A stretch of DNA of 64,000 nt, from the NCBI GenBank assembly GCA_963662245.2, contig CAXXVQ010000002.1, positions 62,001 through 126,000 of the forward strand, written 5' to 3'. Below the pieces are notes generated by a model that saw nothing but the letters and a program-made list of their open reading frames with translations, was not told the origin of the DNA and made no database searches. Source of the stretch: JAFGVL01 sp963662245. Lineage in GTDB: Bacteria > Bacteroidota > Bacteroidia > Bacteroidales > Paludibacteraceae. The position numbers and the translations under genes were made by a program. Shown in pieces: positions 8,567 to 17,181 of this stretch; within the stretch, counting starts at the first letter, position 1, and every line of letters begins with the position of its first letter.

Positions 8567-9583
8567 TTAGTGCATCAACATATAAATTAGTTCTTTCATC
8601 AACTCACCATCCGGCTGTGTAGAACCAATACCTTTACTTTTTGCATCATATTCGCGAAGCAATGCGATATTCTGCATACATTTCCAAGCATTGTAGATTT
8701 TTGCAGCAGCACTAAAATCCTTCACAAAATAAGGATTAACTCCTAATGCTTTTGCTACACTACCATCGCTTTTATCGCCGGTATAATGATATTGAAGTAA
8801 ATTGGTGAATCCACCAAAAAGTACTGAAACAGTCACCACCATTGGGTTTGATTTAGGATTCATAGCGAAGTGTTGAATAATGCGATTTGCTTTGAATACA
8901 TCACGCTTGAAGATTGCATTCTGTAACTCAAAGTTGTTATATTCTTTGCTTATACCGATATTCTTCTCAATCAGGTCAGCAGTAATTTGTTTTTCGCTTG
9001 CTGGTTTAGTGATAATCAGTTTATCTATTTCACCAACAATACGGCTAAGATCAGTGCCAAGAAATTCAGCTAAAAGAGCAGATGATTTCTCGTCGATACT
9101 TAGCCCTTTACCTTTCACATAGTTGCGAATCCAGGGAATTACTTCATAATCGCGCAAACTACTTGAAGTAAATACAACTCCAACCTTATCTATTGAACTA
9201 ACATACTTCTTTCGCCCATCAACAGTACTGTATTTATGACATAAAACTAAGATTGTAGTTTCCTGAGGTTTTTCAAGATAAAAAGCAATTTTATCAAGAT
9301 CTTTGATATGCTGTGCCTCTTTAACAATAATTACCTGATAGGGAGCCATCATCGGAAAACGCTTAGCAGCATTAATTACCGCAGCTGCATCTACATCTTT
9401 CCCATACATAACCGTAAGGTTAAACTCACGCTCCATTTCATCCAATACATTATTTTGAATATAGTCAGAAACCATATCAATATAATACGACTCCTCTCCT
9501 TGTAATAAGTAGATTGGTTTGTATTGTTTACTTTTTAGGTCAGATATTACTTGATCGTATGAAAGTCCGCTCTTTTTTGCCAT
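8567..9583 (-). CDS. holA: DNA polymerase III subunit delta
   Basis: The 338-residue product opens with YDQVISDLKSKQYKPIYLLQ then GEESYYID, the start of the HolA ATPase-like domain. It continues with a Walker-A-less alpha/beta fold (MAPYQVIIVKEAQHIKDLDK, ETTILVLCHKYSTVDGRKK) and the C-terminal helical collar domain. Length matches the family (about 340). It is the clamp-loader subunit that opens the sliding clamp during replication. It begins 9 bases after the AMP nucleosidase stop, so the two form an operon. Confidence 0.95.
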   Translation of the reverse strand: MAKKSGLSYDQVISDLKSKQYKPIYLLQGEESYYIDMVSDYIQNNVLDEMEREFNLTVMYGKDVDAAAVINAAKRFPMMAPYQVIIVKEAQHIKDLDKIAFYLEKPQETTILVLCHKYSTVDGRKKYVSSIDKVGVVFTSSSLRDYEVIPWIRNYVKGKGLSIDEKSSALLAEFLGTDLSRIVGEIDKLIITKPASEKQITADLIEKNIGISKEYNNFELQNAIFKRDVFKANRIIQHFAMNPKSNPMVVTVSVLFGGFTNLLQYHYTGDKSDGSVAKALGVNPYFVKDFSAAAKIYNAWKCMQNIALLREYDAKSKGIGSTQPDGELMKELIYMLMH

Positions 9584-9592
9584 CGTAAAATA

Positions 9593-10363
9593 CTAATACT
9601 TAAGATGTTTTATTGTATTACTGTTAGTCATGATACTTCTAAGTGACTTAATTCCAATATCTAAATGCTCACGCACATAGTTTTTCGTCACTAAATAATC
9701 ACTAGCTATGGTTTTAATTCCTTCCTCTTCAAGAGGTTTATCTGAAACCAAAAGCAAAGCTCCTGTTGGAATATGATTAGCAAAACCAGCAGTAAATAAG
9801 GTAGCTGTTTCCATATCTACAGCCATTGTGCGGATTTCCTTCAAATACTCTCTAAAGTCTTCATCTTGTTCCCATACACGGCGATTTGTTGTATAAACAG
9901 TTCCAGTCCAATAATCACGACCAAAATCACGAATATTTGACGAAACAGCACGCTGTAATGAGAAAGCTGGTAAAGCAGGAACTTCCGGTGGAAAATACTC
10001 GTTAGAAGTACCTTCTCCACGAACAGCTGCAATTGGCAAAATATAATCACCTACACCTATCTTTGATTTTAATCCACCACATTTACCCAAGAATAATACA
10101 GCTTTAGGATGAATCGCAGAAAGAATATCCATGATAATAGCTGCATTAGGACTACCCATCCCAAAATTAATAATAGTAATACCTTCTGCTGATGCATTCA
10201 TCATATTTCCATCACGCCCAACCACAGGGACATTAAACTCCTCAGCAAACAATTCTACATAATTATTGAAGTTTGTCAACAATATCAATGGTGTAAAGTC
10301 ATCAATACTTCGTTTAGTATAACGCGGAAGCCATTCTTGTACTATCTCAGCTTTAGTTTTCAT
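9593..10363 (-). CDS. amn: AMP nucleosidase
   Basis: A 256-residue protein of the purine/uridine phosphorylase fold. Diagnostic pieces are FLGKCGGLK (91-99), the substrate-specific VDMETATLF (182-190) and SDKP (207-210) with the catalytic Asp. The short form without the N-terminal regulatory domain of the E. coli enzyme is typical of Bacteroidota annotations of AMP nucleosidase. It would hydrolyse AMP to adenine and ribose 5-phosphate. A closely related nucleoside phosphorylase function cannot be fully excluded. A candidate promoter lies at 10412-10442 and holA is directly downstream. Confidence 0.88.
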   Translation of the reverse strand: MKTKAEIVQEWLPRYTKRSIDDFTPLILLTNFNNYVELFAEEFNVPVVGRDGNMMNASAEGITIINFGMGSPNAAIIMDILSAIHPKAVLFLGKCGGLKSKIGVGDYILPIAAVRGEGTSNEYFPPEVPALPAFSLQRAVSSNIRDFGRDYWTGTVYTTNRRVWEQDEDFREYLKEIRTMAVDMETATLFTAGFANHIPTGALLLVSDKPLEEEGIKTIASDYLVTKNYVREHLDIGIKSLRSIMTNSNTIKHLKY

Positions 10364-10395
10364 CCTTATTATTTAGGGTAAATAATTTATCTGTG

Positions 10396-10403
10396 TATCT
10401 TTG
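10396..10403 (+). promoter_or_regulatory. -7 box for the HSDR_N gene
   Basis: TATCTTTG matches the Bacteroidota -7 consensus TAnnTTTG and lies 49 bases before the ATG at 10453. No good -33 TTTG was seen at the expected distance, so this rests on the -7 element and its position in a divergent gap. Confidence 0.45.
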
Positions 10404-10411
10404 TCAGTGGT

Positions 10412-10439
10412 CAAAATTACCAAAATCACCTTTACAAAA
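10412..10439 (-). promoter_or_regulatory. Divergent promoter for amn-holA
   Basis: On the minus strand TAATTTTG (10412-10419) fits TAnnTTTG, and TTTTG (10435-10439) stands about 15 bases upstream as a possible -33 element. The -7 box is 48 bases from the amn start codon. Confidence 0.4.
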
Positions 10440-10452
10440 CTAGCCAAAAATA

Positions 10453-10908
10453 ATGAGTTCTCTTAACTTTCCGGCTTATACATTCAAAATTAAAACCATA
10501 GATGAAAAAAAATGCATCTATGACCGACTGCGCCGTAAATTCGTTGCTCTACAGCCCGAGGAATGGGTTCGTCAGCATATGATTGAATTTTTAATAGAAG
10601 AACTTAAATATCCGGAAGGCCTAATTGGAAACGAAATCTCACTCACTTACAATGGCTTACAAAAACGCTGCGACAGTGTAGTATACAGTAAAAATCGTGA
10701 CCCATTAATGATTATTGAGTACAAGGCTCCTACTGTAGAAATTTCCCAAAAGACTTTTGATCAAATAAGCTTGTACAACACTCAACTGCAAGTCAAATAT
10801 TTACTTATCAGTAATGGATTTAATCACTATTGCTGTAAGGTAGATTTAGAAAGCAAAAAGGTGAGTTTTTTGAAAGAGATACCTAGTTATGGGGAGCTTA
10901 TTGACTAA
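10453..10908 (+). CDS. Stand-alone type I restriction HsdR N-terminal-domain protein
   Basis: A 151-residue protein that consists of one HSDR_N_2-type nuclease-like domain. Visible features are the helical start, KKCIYDRLRRKFVALQPEEW, RQHMIEFLIEELKYP near residues 40-55, and the PD-(D/E)xK-like core with RCDSVVY near 74 and LMIIEYKAP near 88-96 (Asp, Glu and Lys in the right order). There is no helicase domain, methylase or specificity subunit nearby, so it is not part of a restriction system here. Its cellular role is unknown. The stop codon overlaps that of the convergent GNAT gene. Confidence 0.85.
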   Translation: MSSLNFPAYTFKIKTIDEKKCIYDRLRRKFVALQPEEWVRQHMIEFLIEELKYPEGLIGNEISLTYNGLQKRCDSVVYSKNRDPLMIIEYKAPTVEISQKTFDQISLYNTQLQVKYLLISNGFNHYCCKVDLESKKVSFLKEIPSYGELID

Positions 10909-11432
10909 GCTTTCAGCTTCTGATAAACCATCACATCCACATACACATCATTACGCCTTATCCAGTCTTTTAATTCTCCGTTTTTCATAAACCCTAGCTT
11001 CTCAAATAAAGCTTGACTTGGTTTATTATCAGGCATAACATGTGCATAAACTGAATGTATTCCTAGGAACTTAAAACAATAAGGTAAAAAGATTTCAAAA
11101 GCCTCAGTAGCATAATGCTTTTGCTGGAATTTTTTATCAATCAAGATACCAACACCAGCTCTATGATGATGTGGTTCGTAATCATACAAGTCAATCATCC
11201 CAACAGTTTCACCCGTTTCCTTTACTGTAATCATTAAACGCAACTGACGCGTTTCGTATATCGTTTTATCAGAGCTAACAATATATTCACGAAGGATGTA
11301 CTTTGAATATGGATTCAGTGTATTCCCCTGCTCCCACCATTCTGAGTTATTCTCCCACTCATAAAGTAGGTGCAAATCCTCCGGCTCAAGAGCACGAAGT
11401 TGCAATATGTCGTTTTCGAGCTTTTGACTCAT
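10905..11432 (-). CDS. GNAT-family N-acetyltransferase (RimJ/RimL-like)
   Basis: The 175-residue product has the GNAT core: LQLRALEPEDLHLLYEWENN-type start, then TVKETGETVGMIDLYDYEP, HHRAGVGILIDKKFQQKHYA for the acetyl-CoA loop, and SVYAHVMPDNKPSQALFEKL (a RimL-like beta5-alpha4 segment). The acceptor is not predictable. It may be a protein N-terminus or a small amine. The start codon shares one base with the stop of the upstream glycosyltransferase (TAATG), so it is translationally coupled and is last in the recR-led run. Confidence 0.88.
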   Translation of the reverse strand: MSQKLENDILQLRALEPEDLHLLYEWENNSEWWEQGNTLNPYSKYILREYIVSSDKTIYETRQLRLMITVKETGETVGMIDLYDYEPHHHRAGVGILIDKKFQQKHYATEAFEIFLPYCFKFLGIHSVYAHVMPDNKPSQALFEKLGFMKNGELKDWIRRNDVYVDVMVYQKLKA

Positions 11433-12226
11433 TATTTCAGATTTTTAAAAGTAGAACAATGTTTCCAAAAATAATAAACCAGCGCCTTCGCATGCATTCT
11501 AGAAGCCTTTGACAACAAACTAGCATGGCTAAGTCTTTGATAGTGATGCACTATGCTTACCATAGGTAAATATACTATTTTCCATCCGGCTTGCTTTAAT
11601 CGCAAGCAAAAATCTGCATCTTCAGGTCCGTAGAAAATCTGCTCATCAAGCAAACCTACTGTATCGAGAATTTCTCTGCGGAACATTTGACAAGCTCCAA
11701 TTAAATATTCTACTTCAAAGGGTTTGGTTCCATTCATTTGCTTGGTATAAAATTGTGATTCGTTGCTTTTTACACGAACACCTTTTTTCTCAAGCACATT
11801 ATTGATTTTATAGCGTAAAGAGGGAAATTTACGACAGCTTTGTTGCACTTCCCCATCGGCTGCAACAAGTTTTGTTCCGCAACAGCCCACCTCCGGCTCT
11901 GTATCTAAGCAAGATATCATAGCATCAATAGCGGCTAAGTTTACTTCCGTATCAATATCCAAAATCAGCACATATTCTCCTTGCACTAACTTTAGAGCTT
12001 GATTACGAGCCTTAGCTACGCCATTATTCTCGGTGTTTTTGATAAGCTGGAATCGCTCACCAGCAAAGGATTCTATCAAATCAACACTTCTATCCGAGGA
12101 ACCATTATCCACCACTTTGATCTCATAATCTAAGTGAGCAATAGAAGCCAGCAATGAACTCAAACATGGTTCAATATGCTTCTCTGAATTCCAGGTTAGA
12201 ATTACTATTGATAGTTTCATGGACAA
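11432..12226 (-). CDS. Glycosyltransferase family 2 (rhamnosyltransferase-like)
   Basis: A 264-residue GT-A enzyme. IVILTWNSEKHIEPC starts the fold, VVDNGSSDRS (38-47) binds the nucleotide, and ILDIDTEV (88-95) carries the metal-binding acidic motif. Later AEDADFCLRL-type sequence (GPEDADFCLRLKQAGWKIVY) is typical of WbbL-like rhamnosyltransferases. Acceptor and donor are unknown. It follows the B12-binding radical SAM gene by 6 bases, which suggests a shared function in envelope or lipid glycosylation, and it overlaps the GNAT gene. Confidence 0.9.
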   Translation of the reverse strand: MSMKLSIVILTWNSEKHIEPCLSSLLASIAHLDYEIKVVDNGSSDRSVDLIESFAGERFQLIKNTENNGVAKARNQALKLVQGEYVLILDIDTEVNLAAIDAMISCLDTEPEVGCCGTKLVAADGEVQQSCRKFPSLRYKINNVLEKKGVRVKSNESQFYTKQMNGTKPFEVEYLIGACQMFRREILDTVGLLDEQIFYGPEDADFCLRLKQAGWKIVYLPMVSIVHHYQRLSHASLLSKASRMHAKALVYYFWKHCSTFKNLK

Positions 12227-12232
12227 ATCACT

Positions 12233-13669
12233 TTATCCGAAAAGTTTTATCTTAAATGCTTTTACTGCCATTGAAAAATCTTTCCACGATTTGAACTTTG
12301 ATAGGTGTGAAAAGATTAATGATGGGCGTAAGAAAAAGCTTAAATTATTCCAAAATAACAAACGCTCCATTTGTTTGGATGTCAGATTTGGATAATTCAA
12401 AATAGAATTACGCTGAACATCTGTAGGCACATAGTCACCTCCTACAATCCAACCCTTTTCTTTTGCAATTTCATAAAATTCAGTTCCAGGGAAAGGTGCA
12501 ACAATATTAAACATCACCTGACTAACTTTTAATTTCTTAGCCGTTTTCATAGTTTGCTTAACTGTTGCTTTTGTTTCCAATGGACTAGTACCTATTAAGA
12601 TATTAAGCTTTGTAGGTACATTAAATTTCTTCAAAGAATCAATCGCCTCAAATATCTGCTTCGAGGTCAATCCTTTCTTGATATATTGAAGAATCTCATC
12701 GTTAAAAGATTCAACACCCAAGTCAACATACTGACAACCTGTATCTGATAAAATTTTAGCTATTTCATCATCAATAGCATCGGCACGAGCCTGACAGCCC
12801 CACACCATTCCAAATTCTTTTAGTACAGCACCAATTTGACGCAAACGCTTAGCTGTAACGATAAAGTTATCGTCCATAAAGCCAATTGACTTATAACCTT
12901 GCTCATGAAGCATTGTTATCTCCTCAATCACATTTTCAACTGAGCGAAACCCAACCGGTGGCTTCTTATCATTATTTTTCTTGTATTCAATCTCACGCGC
13001 AAAAGTCAGTGAACTTGGTACACAATAGATACATTTAAACGGACAGTTTCTTGATGTCACCACCGTTGCATACGGACTCTCCTTTAACTTTGGATTAAAG
13101 AAATGATATCCTTCAATAAAATGACGAGATGGGAATGGTAATTCATCTAAGTCTTGAATTAATGCACGAAAAGGATTATTCTGAATTTCCCCATTCATTA
13201 AGAAAGAAATACCTTCCACATCAGTATAATCTGATTGAGTATCTAATCTTACGGCTAGTTCTTTGGCAATATAATCAGGCTCTCCACGCAAAACAAAGAT
13301 ATATTCATCTTGCAAGAATCTTTTAGTGTAGTATGTTGGAGCCGGCCCCATAAACATTACAGGAACCTTTTCTTGATGCTTTCTAATAATGCTTAAAGCA
13401 TGTAAATCAGCATCCATTGATAGATTTACTGACCAAAAACAATAACAATCAGAGTTATTGAAAGCCATAAATGCATCAAAATCAGAAAAATCTTTTTTAT
13501 CTAAAACGAAATCTACATACTCAACTTCATGCCCCTCTTTTTCAAAAATAGCTGCAATGGTTAGGAAGTAGATATTTGGCATGTCATACACAACACGCGT
13601 ACACCCTGCTGTTCGCTCAGCAGGCTTCACTTTTTTAAATGAAGGTGGTGTTATTAATGTGATTTTCAT
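12233..13669 (-). CDS. B12-binding domain radical SAM protein
   Basis: This 478-residue protein has an N-terminal cobalamin-binding Rossmann-like region (about 1-140, with GHEVEYVDFVLD near 47-58 and VMFMGPAPTYY near 104). The radical SAM core follows, with the 4Fe-4S cysteines in CPFKCIYC (C209, C213, C216), SIGFMDDNFI and GCQYVDLGVESFNDEIL. The C-terminal 120 residues hold APFPGTEFYEIAKEKGW. The layout is that of the HpnP/BchE-like class of methylases and cyclases. The substrate cannot be named. Neighbours are a HAD phosphatase and a GT2. Confidence 0.92.
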   Translation of the reverse strand: MKITLITPPSFKKVKPAERTAGCTRVVYDMPNIYFLTIAAIFEKEGHEVEYVDFVLDKKDFSDFDAFMAFNNSDCYCFWSVNLSMDADLHALSIIRKHQEKVPVMFMGPAPTYYTKRFLQDEYIFVLRGEPDYIAKELAVRLDTQSDYTDVEGISFLMNGEIQNNPFRALIQDLDELPFPSRHFIEGYHFFNPKLKESPYATVVTSRNCPFKCIYCVPSSLTFAREIEYKKNNDKKPPVGFRSVENVIEEITMLHEQGYKSIGFMDDNFIVTAKRLRQIGAVLKEFGMVWGCQARADAIDDEIAKILSDTGCQYVDLGVESFNDEILQYIKKGLTSKQIFEAIDSLKKFNVPTKLNILIGTSPLETKATVKQTMKTAKKLKVSQVMFNIVAPFPGTEFYEIAKEKGWIVGGDYVPTDVQRNSILNYPNLTSKQMERLLFWNNLSFFLRPSLIFSHLSKFKSWKDFSMAVKAFKIKLFG

Positions 13670-13713
13670 AAAAAAAACAGATTGGTAGTTAGTTGGCTCT
13701 TGCCAACAGATGA

Positions 13714-14145
13714 TTATTTACCGAATAGCTTTGCCCAGAAACCTTTCTTCGACTTTGCGTCTTCATACTCATTCAGAATTTCATAAGAAGGAGCTTCAAG
13801 ATGTTTTCCGCTTTTAATCATTTGGTAAATCACACCCCAGTCAGGTAATCCACCTAAGTTTCTATCATCTATAAATAATTCAGCATTCAGTTTTCTAGTA
13901 GCATACTGGTCATTATCAACTTCTTCTGGCAAATTACTATTTACAGCATAAAACTCTACACCTCTATCTTTACAATATTTAATTGCATCATCTAATAACT
14001 CACCTTCACGCACAGTCCACATTATCAATAAATGTTGATCGCGTTGCAACATTTTCAATGTATCAATAGCAAAAGGGATTGGCTTACCAATTTTTGGATA
14101 AGCATGCTCAACAATAGTTCCGTCAAAATCAACAGCAATTACCAT
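13714..14145 (-). CDS. Small HAD-superfamily hydrolase (BT0820-like)
   Basis: A 143-residue protein. DFDGT (6-10) supplies the nucleophile Asp and the acid/base Asp, WTVREGE near 43-49 is motif II-like, and AELFIDDRNLGG near 88-99 is the late acidic motif. The body is capless and compact, as in Bacteroides BT0820-type hydrolases. It probably dephosphorylates a small phosphorylated metabolite, with the substrate unknown. It lies 2 bases after the membrane-protein gene and 44 bases before the radical SAM gene. Confidence 0.85.
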   Translation of the reverse strand: MVIAVDFDGTIVEHAYPKIGKPIPFAIDTLKMLQRDQHLLIMWTVREGELLDDAIKYCKDRGVEFYAVNSNLPEEVDNDQYATRKLNAELFIDDRNLGGLPDWGVIYQMIKSGKHLEAPSYEILNEYEDAKSKKGFWAKLFGK

Positions 14146-14147
14146 AA

Positions 14148-14600
14148 TTATTCGATTTCTATAATAGGGTTAATTTCTTTATCAATTGTTTGTAAACTTG
14201 GTTTACAAAATAACATTGCAATTGCACCAATTGCAGCAGCATACAAGAATGATGTAGTATGCATACAATAAAACAACGCAATATTTATAATAAAATTGGC
14301 TCCAATAAGTATTAATCTAATTTTCACCCATTTCAAATATTGATTTAAGCGTTGCTGATAATATTCTATCTCAGCAATTACTTTTATTTTTTTACTAAAA
14401 TACCACAATGCTCCTGGAATAGATATAATAAGATACATCATTGTGAAAGAACTGATCATGGTACCTGTATTTTTACCTATTTCTATTACAAACTTTGTAT
14501 TTAACCAATAGCCAATTCCGGCAATTAATACACCTAAAGCAAAAACCAAGTAATAATACATTCTTGACTTCTTAAAAGCTATTTGAACAAATTCTTCCAC
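14148..14600 (-). CDS. Membrane protein of unknown function, four helices
   Basis: I do not recognise the 150-residue protein. It shows about four hydrophobic helices arranged as two pairs (about 15-32, 45-65, 92-112 and 115-133). Between the pairs is a basic, amphipathic loop (FSKKIKVIAEIEYYQQRL). It looks like an inner-membrane protein. It sits 102 bases downstream of recR and 2 bases upstream of the HAD gene. Confidence 0.75.
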   Translation of the reverse strand: MEEFVQIAFKKSRMYYYLVFALGVLIAGIGYWLNTKFVIEIGKNTGTMISSFTMMYLIISIPGALWYFSKKIKVIAEIEYYQQRLNQYLKWVKIRLILIGANFIINIALFYCMHTTSFLYAAAIGAIAMLFCKPSLQTIDKEINPIIEIE

Positions 14601-14702
14601 TTCTTTTATAGTTGTTAGTTATTAGTAACTAGTAATCAGTTAACTGCGAATAAAGTTTTCTTATACATTATTAATTATTCACTTTTAACTATTAATTCTC
14701 AT

Positions 14703-15335
14703 CTACTTCTTAGCCGGATATGAGTCAGTAAACACTACCCGATTTACAATTGATCTACCAAGCGTAATTTCATCAGCATATTCTAACTCATCACCAATCG
14801 AAATTCCACGAGCAATCGTTGTTATTTTAACATCAGTACCAGCGAGCTTACGGAAAATATAAAAGTTTGTCGTATCCCCTTCCATTGTAGGACTTAAGGC
14901 TAAAATCACTTCTTTCACTTCTCCTGAGTGAACACGCTCTACTAAGCTGTCAATTTCTAAATCTGCAGGACCAATTCCATCCATCGGAGAAATAATTCCA
15001 CCTAACACATGATACAAACCTTTAAACTGCTGCGTGTTTTCAATTGACATAACATCTTTAATATTCTCAACTACACAAACAACACTTGCATCTCGACTAG
15101 GATTCCCACAAATATCACAAACCTCAATATCTGAAATATTATGACACTTCAAGCAATGTCTAATCTCTTTCTTTAATCGAATAATAGTATTCCCAAACAG
15201 GTCTACATCCTCTTCGCTTTGCTTAAGAAGATACAACACAAGCCTTAAAGCCGTTTTACGACCAATGCCAGGCAGTTTTGAGAATTCATTCACTGCATTT
15301 TCCAGTAAAACAGAAGGATATTGTTGTGGTACCAT
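14703..15335 (-). CDS. recR: Recombination mediator RecR
   Basis: The 210-residue protein has the full RecR layout. A helix-hairpin-helix (LPGIGRKTA, 21-29) precedes a four-cysteine zinc motif (C61, C64, C73, C76). A Toprim domain begins VCVVENIKDVMSIE (86-99) and continues through LALSPTMEGDTTNFYI, and there is a C-terminal Walker-B-like region. It acts with RecO and RecF in gap repair by loading RecA on SSB-coated DNA. The gene has its own -7 box 23 bases upstream and probably heads the run that ends at 10905. Confidence 0.97.
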   Translation of the reverse strand: MVPQQYPSVLLENAVNEFSKLPGIGRKTALRLVLYLLKQSEEDVDLFGNTIIRLKKEIRHCLKCHNISDIEVCDICGNPSRDASVVCVVENIKDVMSIENTQQFKGLYHVLGGIISPMDGIGPADLEIDSLVERVHSGEVKEVILALSPTMEGDTTNFYIFRKLAGTDVKITTIARGISIGDELEYADEITLGRSIVNRVVFTDSYPAKK

Positions 15336-15357
15336 AACTAAAATATCGACAGAAATG

Positions 15358-15365
15358 CAAAGATA
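15358..15365 (-). promoter_or_regulatory. -7 box of recR
   Basis: On the minus strand these bases read TATCTTTG, a full match to TAnnTTTG, 23 bases before the recR ATG. A TTTG further upstream is about 25 bases away, a loose spacing, so only the -7 element is called. Confidence 0.5.
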
Positions 15366-15521
15366 ATATTTAAGCAGAGAAATGCGAAATCAAACATATG
15401 AAATACAAATAACAACCAAAGTCAAAGACATAAATATGACCAAGAACATTTAAAACCATCTATAAATTGTCAATAAATTTAGCTAACTTAGTAAGACTTA
15501 TAACATTCAATCTTTACGGCC

Positions 15522-16007
15522 ATGGAAACAAATATTATGCAAAGTGGTTACACTATTTTAACGCAACGGGAATTGGTGATTGAAGTACTGTCTGGAAGAG
15601 TAAGTTTAAATAAAATAAAGACAGATAGAGATTTACTATACTGTGATAAAAACTTTCATCCAGAGTACAAAATGATCATTGATACCAGAAATGTAGAAAT
15701 GCACCTGAGTCTTAGTGAACTATCTGATTATCTGAATTATCTAGCAAATAGAGATAATATTATTCAATCTAGAGAAACAGCCTTTATCACTACAAAAGAA
15801 TTTCAGGAACCTCTTTTATTTGAATTAAAAAAATACGAAAACAATCTTCCAATTCATTTTTATACATTCTCTGACACTGGCTCTTGCGCAAATTGGATAC
15901 ATGACAAAACGATTAGCAAAAACACTTTAGATGAAATTATCTTTAGATTAACGAAGAATCCAACACACATTTGGTTTAAAACACCGAACAGCCTAACAGG
16001 ATTCTAA
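15522..16007 (+). CDS. Hypothetical protein, possible STAS/SpoIIAA-like fold
   Basis: A 161-residue soluble protein that I do not recognise with certainty. It has alternating strands and helices: YTILTQRELVIEVLSGRVSL, then KMIIDTRNVEMHLSLSELSD, then RETAFITTKEFQEPLLFEL and a final NTLDEIIFRL helix. This order resembles the small single-domain STAS-like proteins of Bacteroidota (a strand pair, then DxRN, then helix). There is no signal peptide. An in-frame ATG five codons in is an alternative start. It is monocistronic and followed by a terminator. Confidence 0.7.
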   Translation: METNIMQSGYTILTQRELVIEVLSGRVSLNKIKTDRDLLYCDKNFHPEYKMIIDTRNVEMHLSLSELSDYLNYLANRDNIIQSRETAFITTKEFQEPLLFELKKYENNLPIHFYTFSDTGSCANWIHDKTISKNTLDEIIFRLTKNPTHIWFKTPNSLTGF

Positions 16008-16020
16008 TAACTTATAATAA

Positions 16021-16043
16021 AAAGGATGTCAATGACATCCTTT
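16021..16043. terminator. Bidirectional terminator between convergent genes
   Basis: Bases 16021-16030 pair with 16034-16043 (10 bp, 3-base loop). TTTTTT follows on the plus strand, and an AT-rich tract gives TTTTTATTATAAG on the minus strand. It sits 13 bases past the stop at 16007 and 5 bases past the stop of the convergent oxidoreductase at 16049. Confidence 0.85.
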
Positions 16044-16048
16044 TTTAT

Positions 16049-17029
16049 TTAAAACTGACTATTATAAATCTTCAAAATTATTTCTGTTGCATTTCGAGCA
16101 GAATCACCATTCACCAAGGGCTCTCGACCGGTTTTTACAGCTTCAATAAAATCGCTTATAATTAACTCATGATTAGAAGTATCAGAAACTACAGCAGTCG
16201 CAGAGCCAGTATGAGTATTCCCATTTGCATTTTGCTGACTTGGATTCTCTACTCCATCAATTCCCCAATGAGTAATTACATCATTCTCCATAATCACGCA
16301 ACCCTTATCAGAGTATATTTCTAACTTAGCCGGGAAACCTGGCTTAGTAGCCGTAGAAGCTGTTATAGTACTAATCAAGCCGGAATCATGAGCACAAATC
16401 ACAGCTCCGTGATCTTCCACCTCAATATCGTGGACAAAAGTCCCAAGCTTACTTACCACTTTACTTGGCATACCAAAAAACCAATAATACAAATCAATAT
16501 AGTGAGCAGCTTGCTGAATAAATGGTCCTCCTCCATCAATTTCATATCCACCACGATATGCTCCCGAAGCATAATAAACATCGTCACGATAATTTTTTAC
16601 CGATAAATCCACAGAGAATATTTTACCCAGCTTATTTTCGTCTATCATCTTTTTCACGATAGGATTATCTGAACTAAACCTGCGTTGGTAACTTACTGCC
16701 AACTTTACATTATTGGCTTTGCAGGCATTAATCATTTTATCAGCAGCCTCTAGCGTAATATCAATAGTTTTTTCGCACAACACATGTTTACCCATCTCAG
16801 CTGCTTCAACAGCTGAAATATGGTGCACTCCGTTAGGTGTACAAATTGCCACCGCATCAAATACAACTGTTACTTCTTTTAAACTTTTAAAAAACGGTAA
16901 CTCGTTGAATCCTTCAGGTTTAGTTGTTTTACTTGACACAACACCTACAACTTCTGCCGCTTCAACTTTGCTAATTGCATTTACATAGGTTTTAGCTATG
17001 TTTCCACTTCCAATGATTATGAATTTCAT
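16049..17029 (-). CDS. Gfo/Idh/MocA-family oxidoreductase
   Basis: The 326-residue product has an N-terminal Rossmann NAD(P) fold with GSGNIAKTY (7-15) and the catalytic-lysine motif as CEKTID (85-90), where EKP is more common. The C-terminal alpha/beta domain contains DGGGPFIQQAAHYIDLYYW with the usual His-Tyr pair. It acts on a sugar or sugar-like secondary alcohol. Substrate is not predictable. It shares the fold but not the operon of the WlbA-like gene at 24412 and stands alone, convergent with 15522. Confidence 0.9.
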   Translation of the reverse strand: MKFIIIGSGNIAKTYVNAISKVEAAEVVGVVSSKTTKPEGFNELPFFKSLKEVTVVFDAVAICTPNGVHHISAVEAAEMGKHVLCEKTIDITLEAADKMINACKANNVKLAVSYQRRFSSDNPIVKKMIDENKLGKIFSVDLSVKNYRDDVYYASGAYRGGYEIDGGGPFIQQAAHYIDLYYWFFGMPSKVVSKLGTFVHDIEVEDHGAVICAHDSGLISTITASTATKPGFPAKLEIYSDKGCVIMENDVITHWGIDGVENPSQQNANGNTHTGSATAVVSDTSNHELIISDFIEAVKTGREPLVNGDSARNATEIILKIYNSQF

Positions 17030-17155
17030 AAGTATCTGTTTTTTTGAGATAAAGCTAAATTATTACAAGCAAAAAAACAATTTTAATCCTAAAACAAATA
17101 CAGACTTATGAAAGCTTTCAATCAATCATCCTTTCATTCTTAGAACTTAAAAGAC

Positions 17156-17163
17156 TAACTTTG
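17156..17163 (+). promoter_or_regulatory. -7 box of the symporter-engB operon
   Basis: TAACTTTG matches TAnnTTTG and ends 18 bases before ATG 17182. TTTC (17132-17135) lies 20 bases upstream as a weak -33 element. The box covers the TTG at 17161 that could be read as a start codon, so transcription should begin after it and translation at 17182. Confidence 0.6.
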
Positions 17164-17181
17164 CTCGCAATAAAAAAAGTC

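Noticed and set aside
10453..10908. Restriction-modification system
   Set aside because: Only a stand-alone HSDR_N domain is present. There is no helicase, methylase or specificity gene nearby.
13692..13707. Short hairpin GTTGGC-TCTT-GCCAAC upstream of the radical SAM gene
   Set aside because: Only 6 bp, and on the minus strand its T tract is about 13 bases away, so it is not a convincing terminator.
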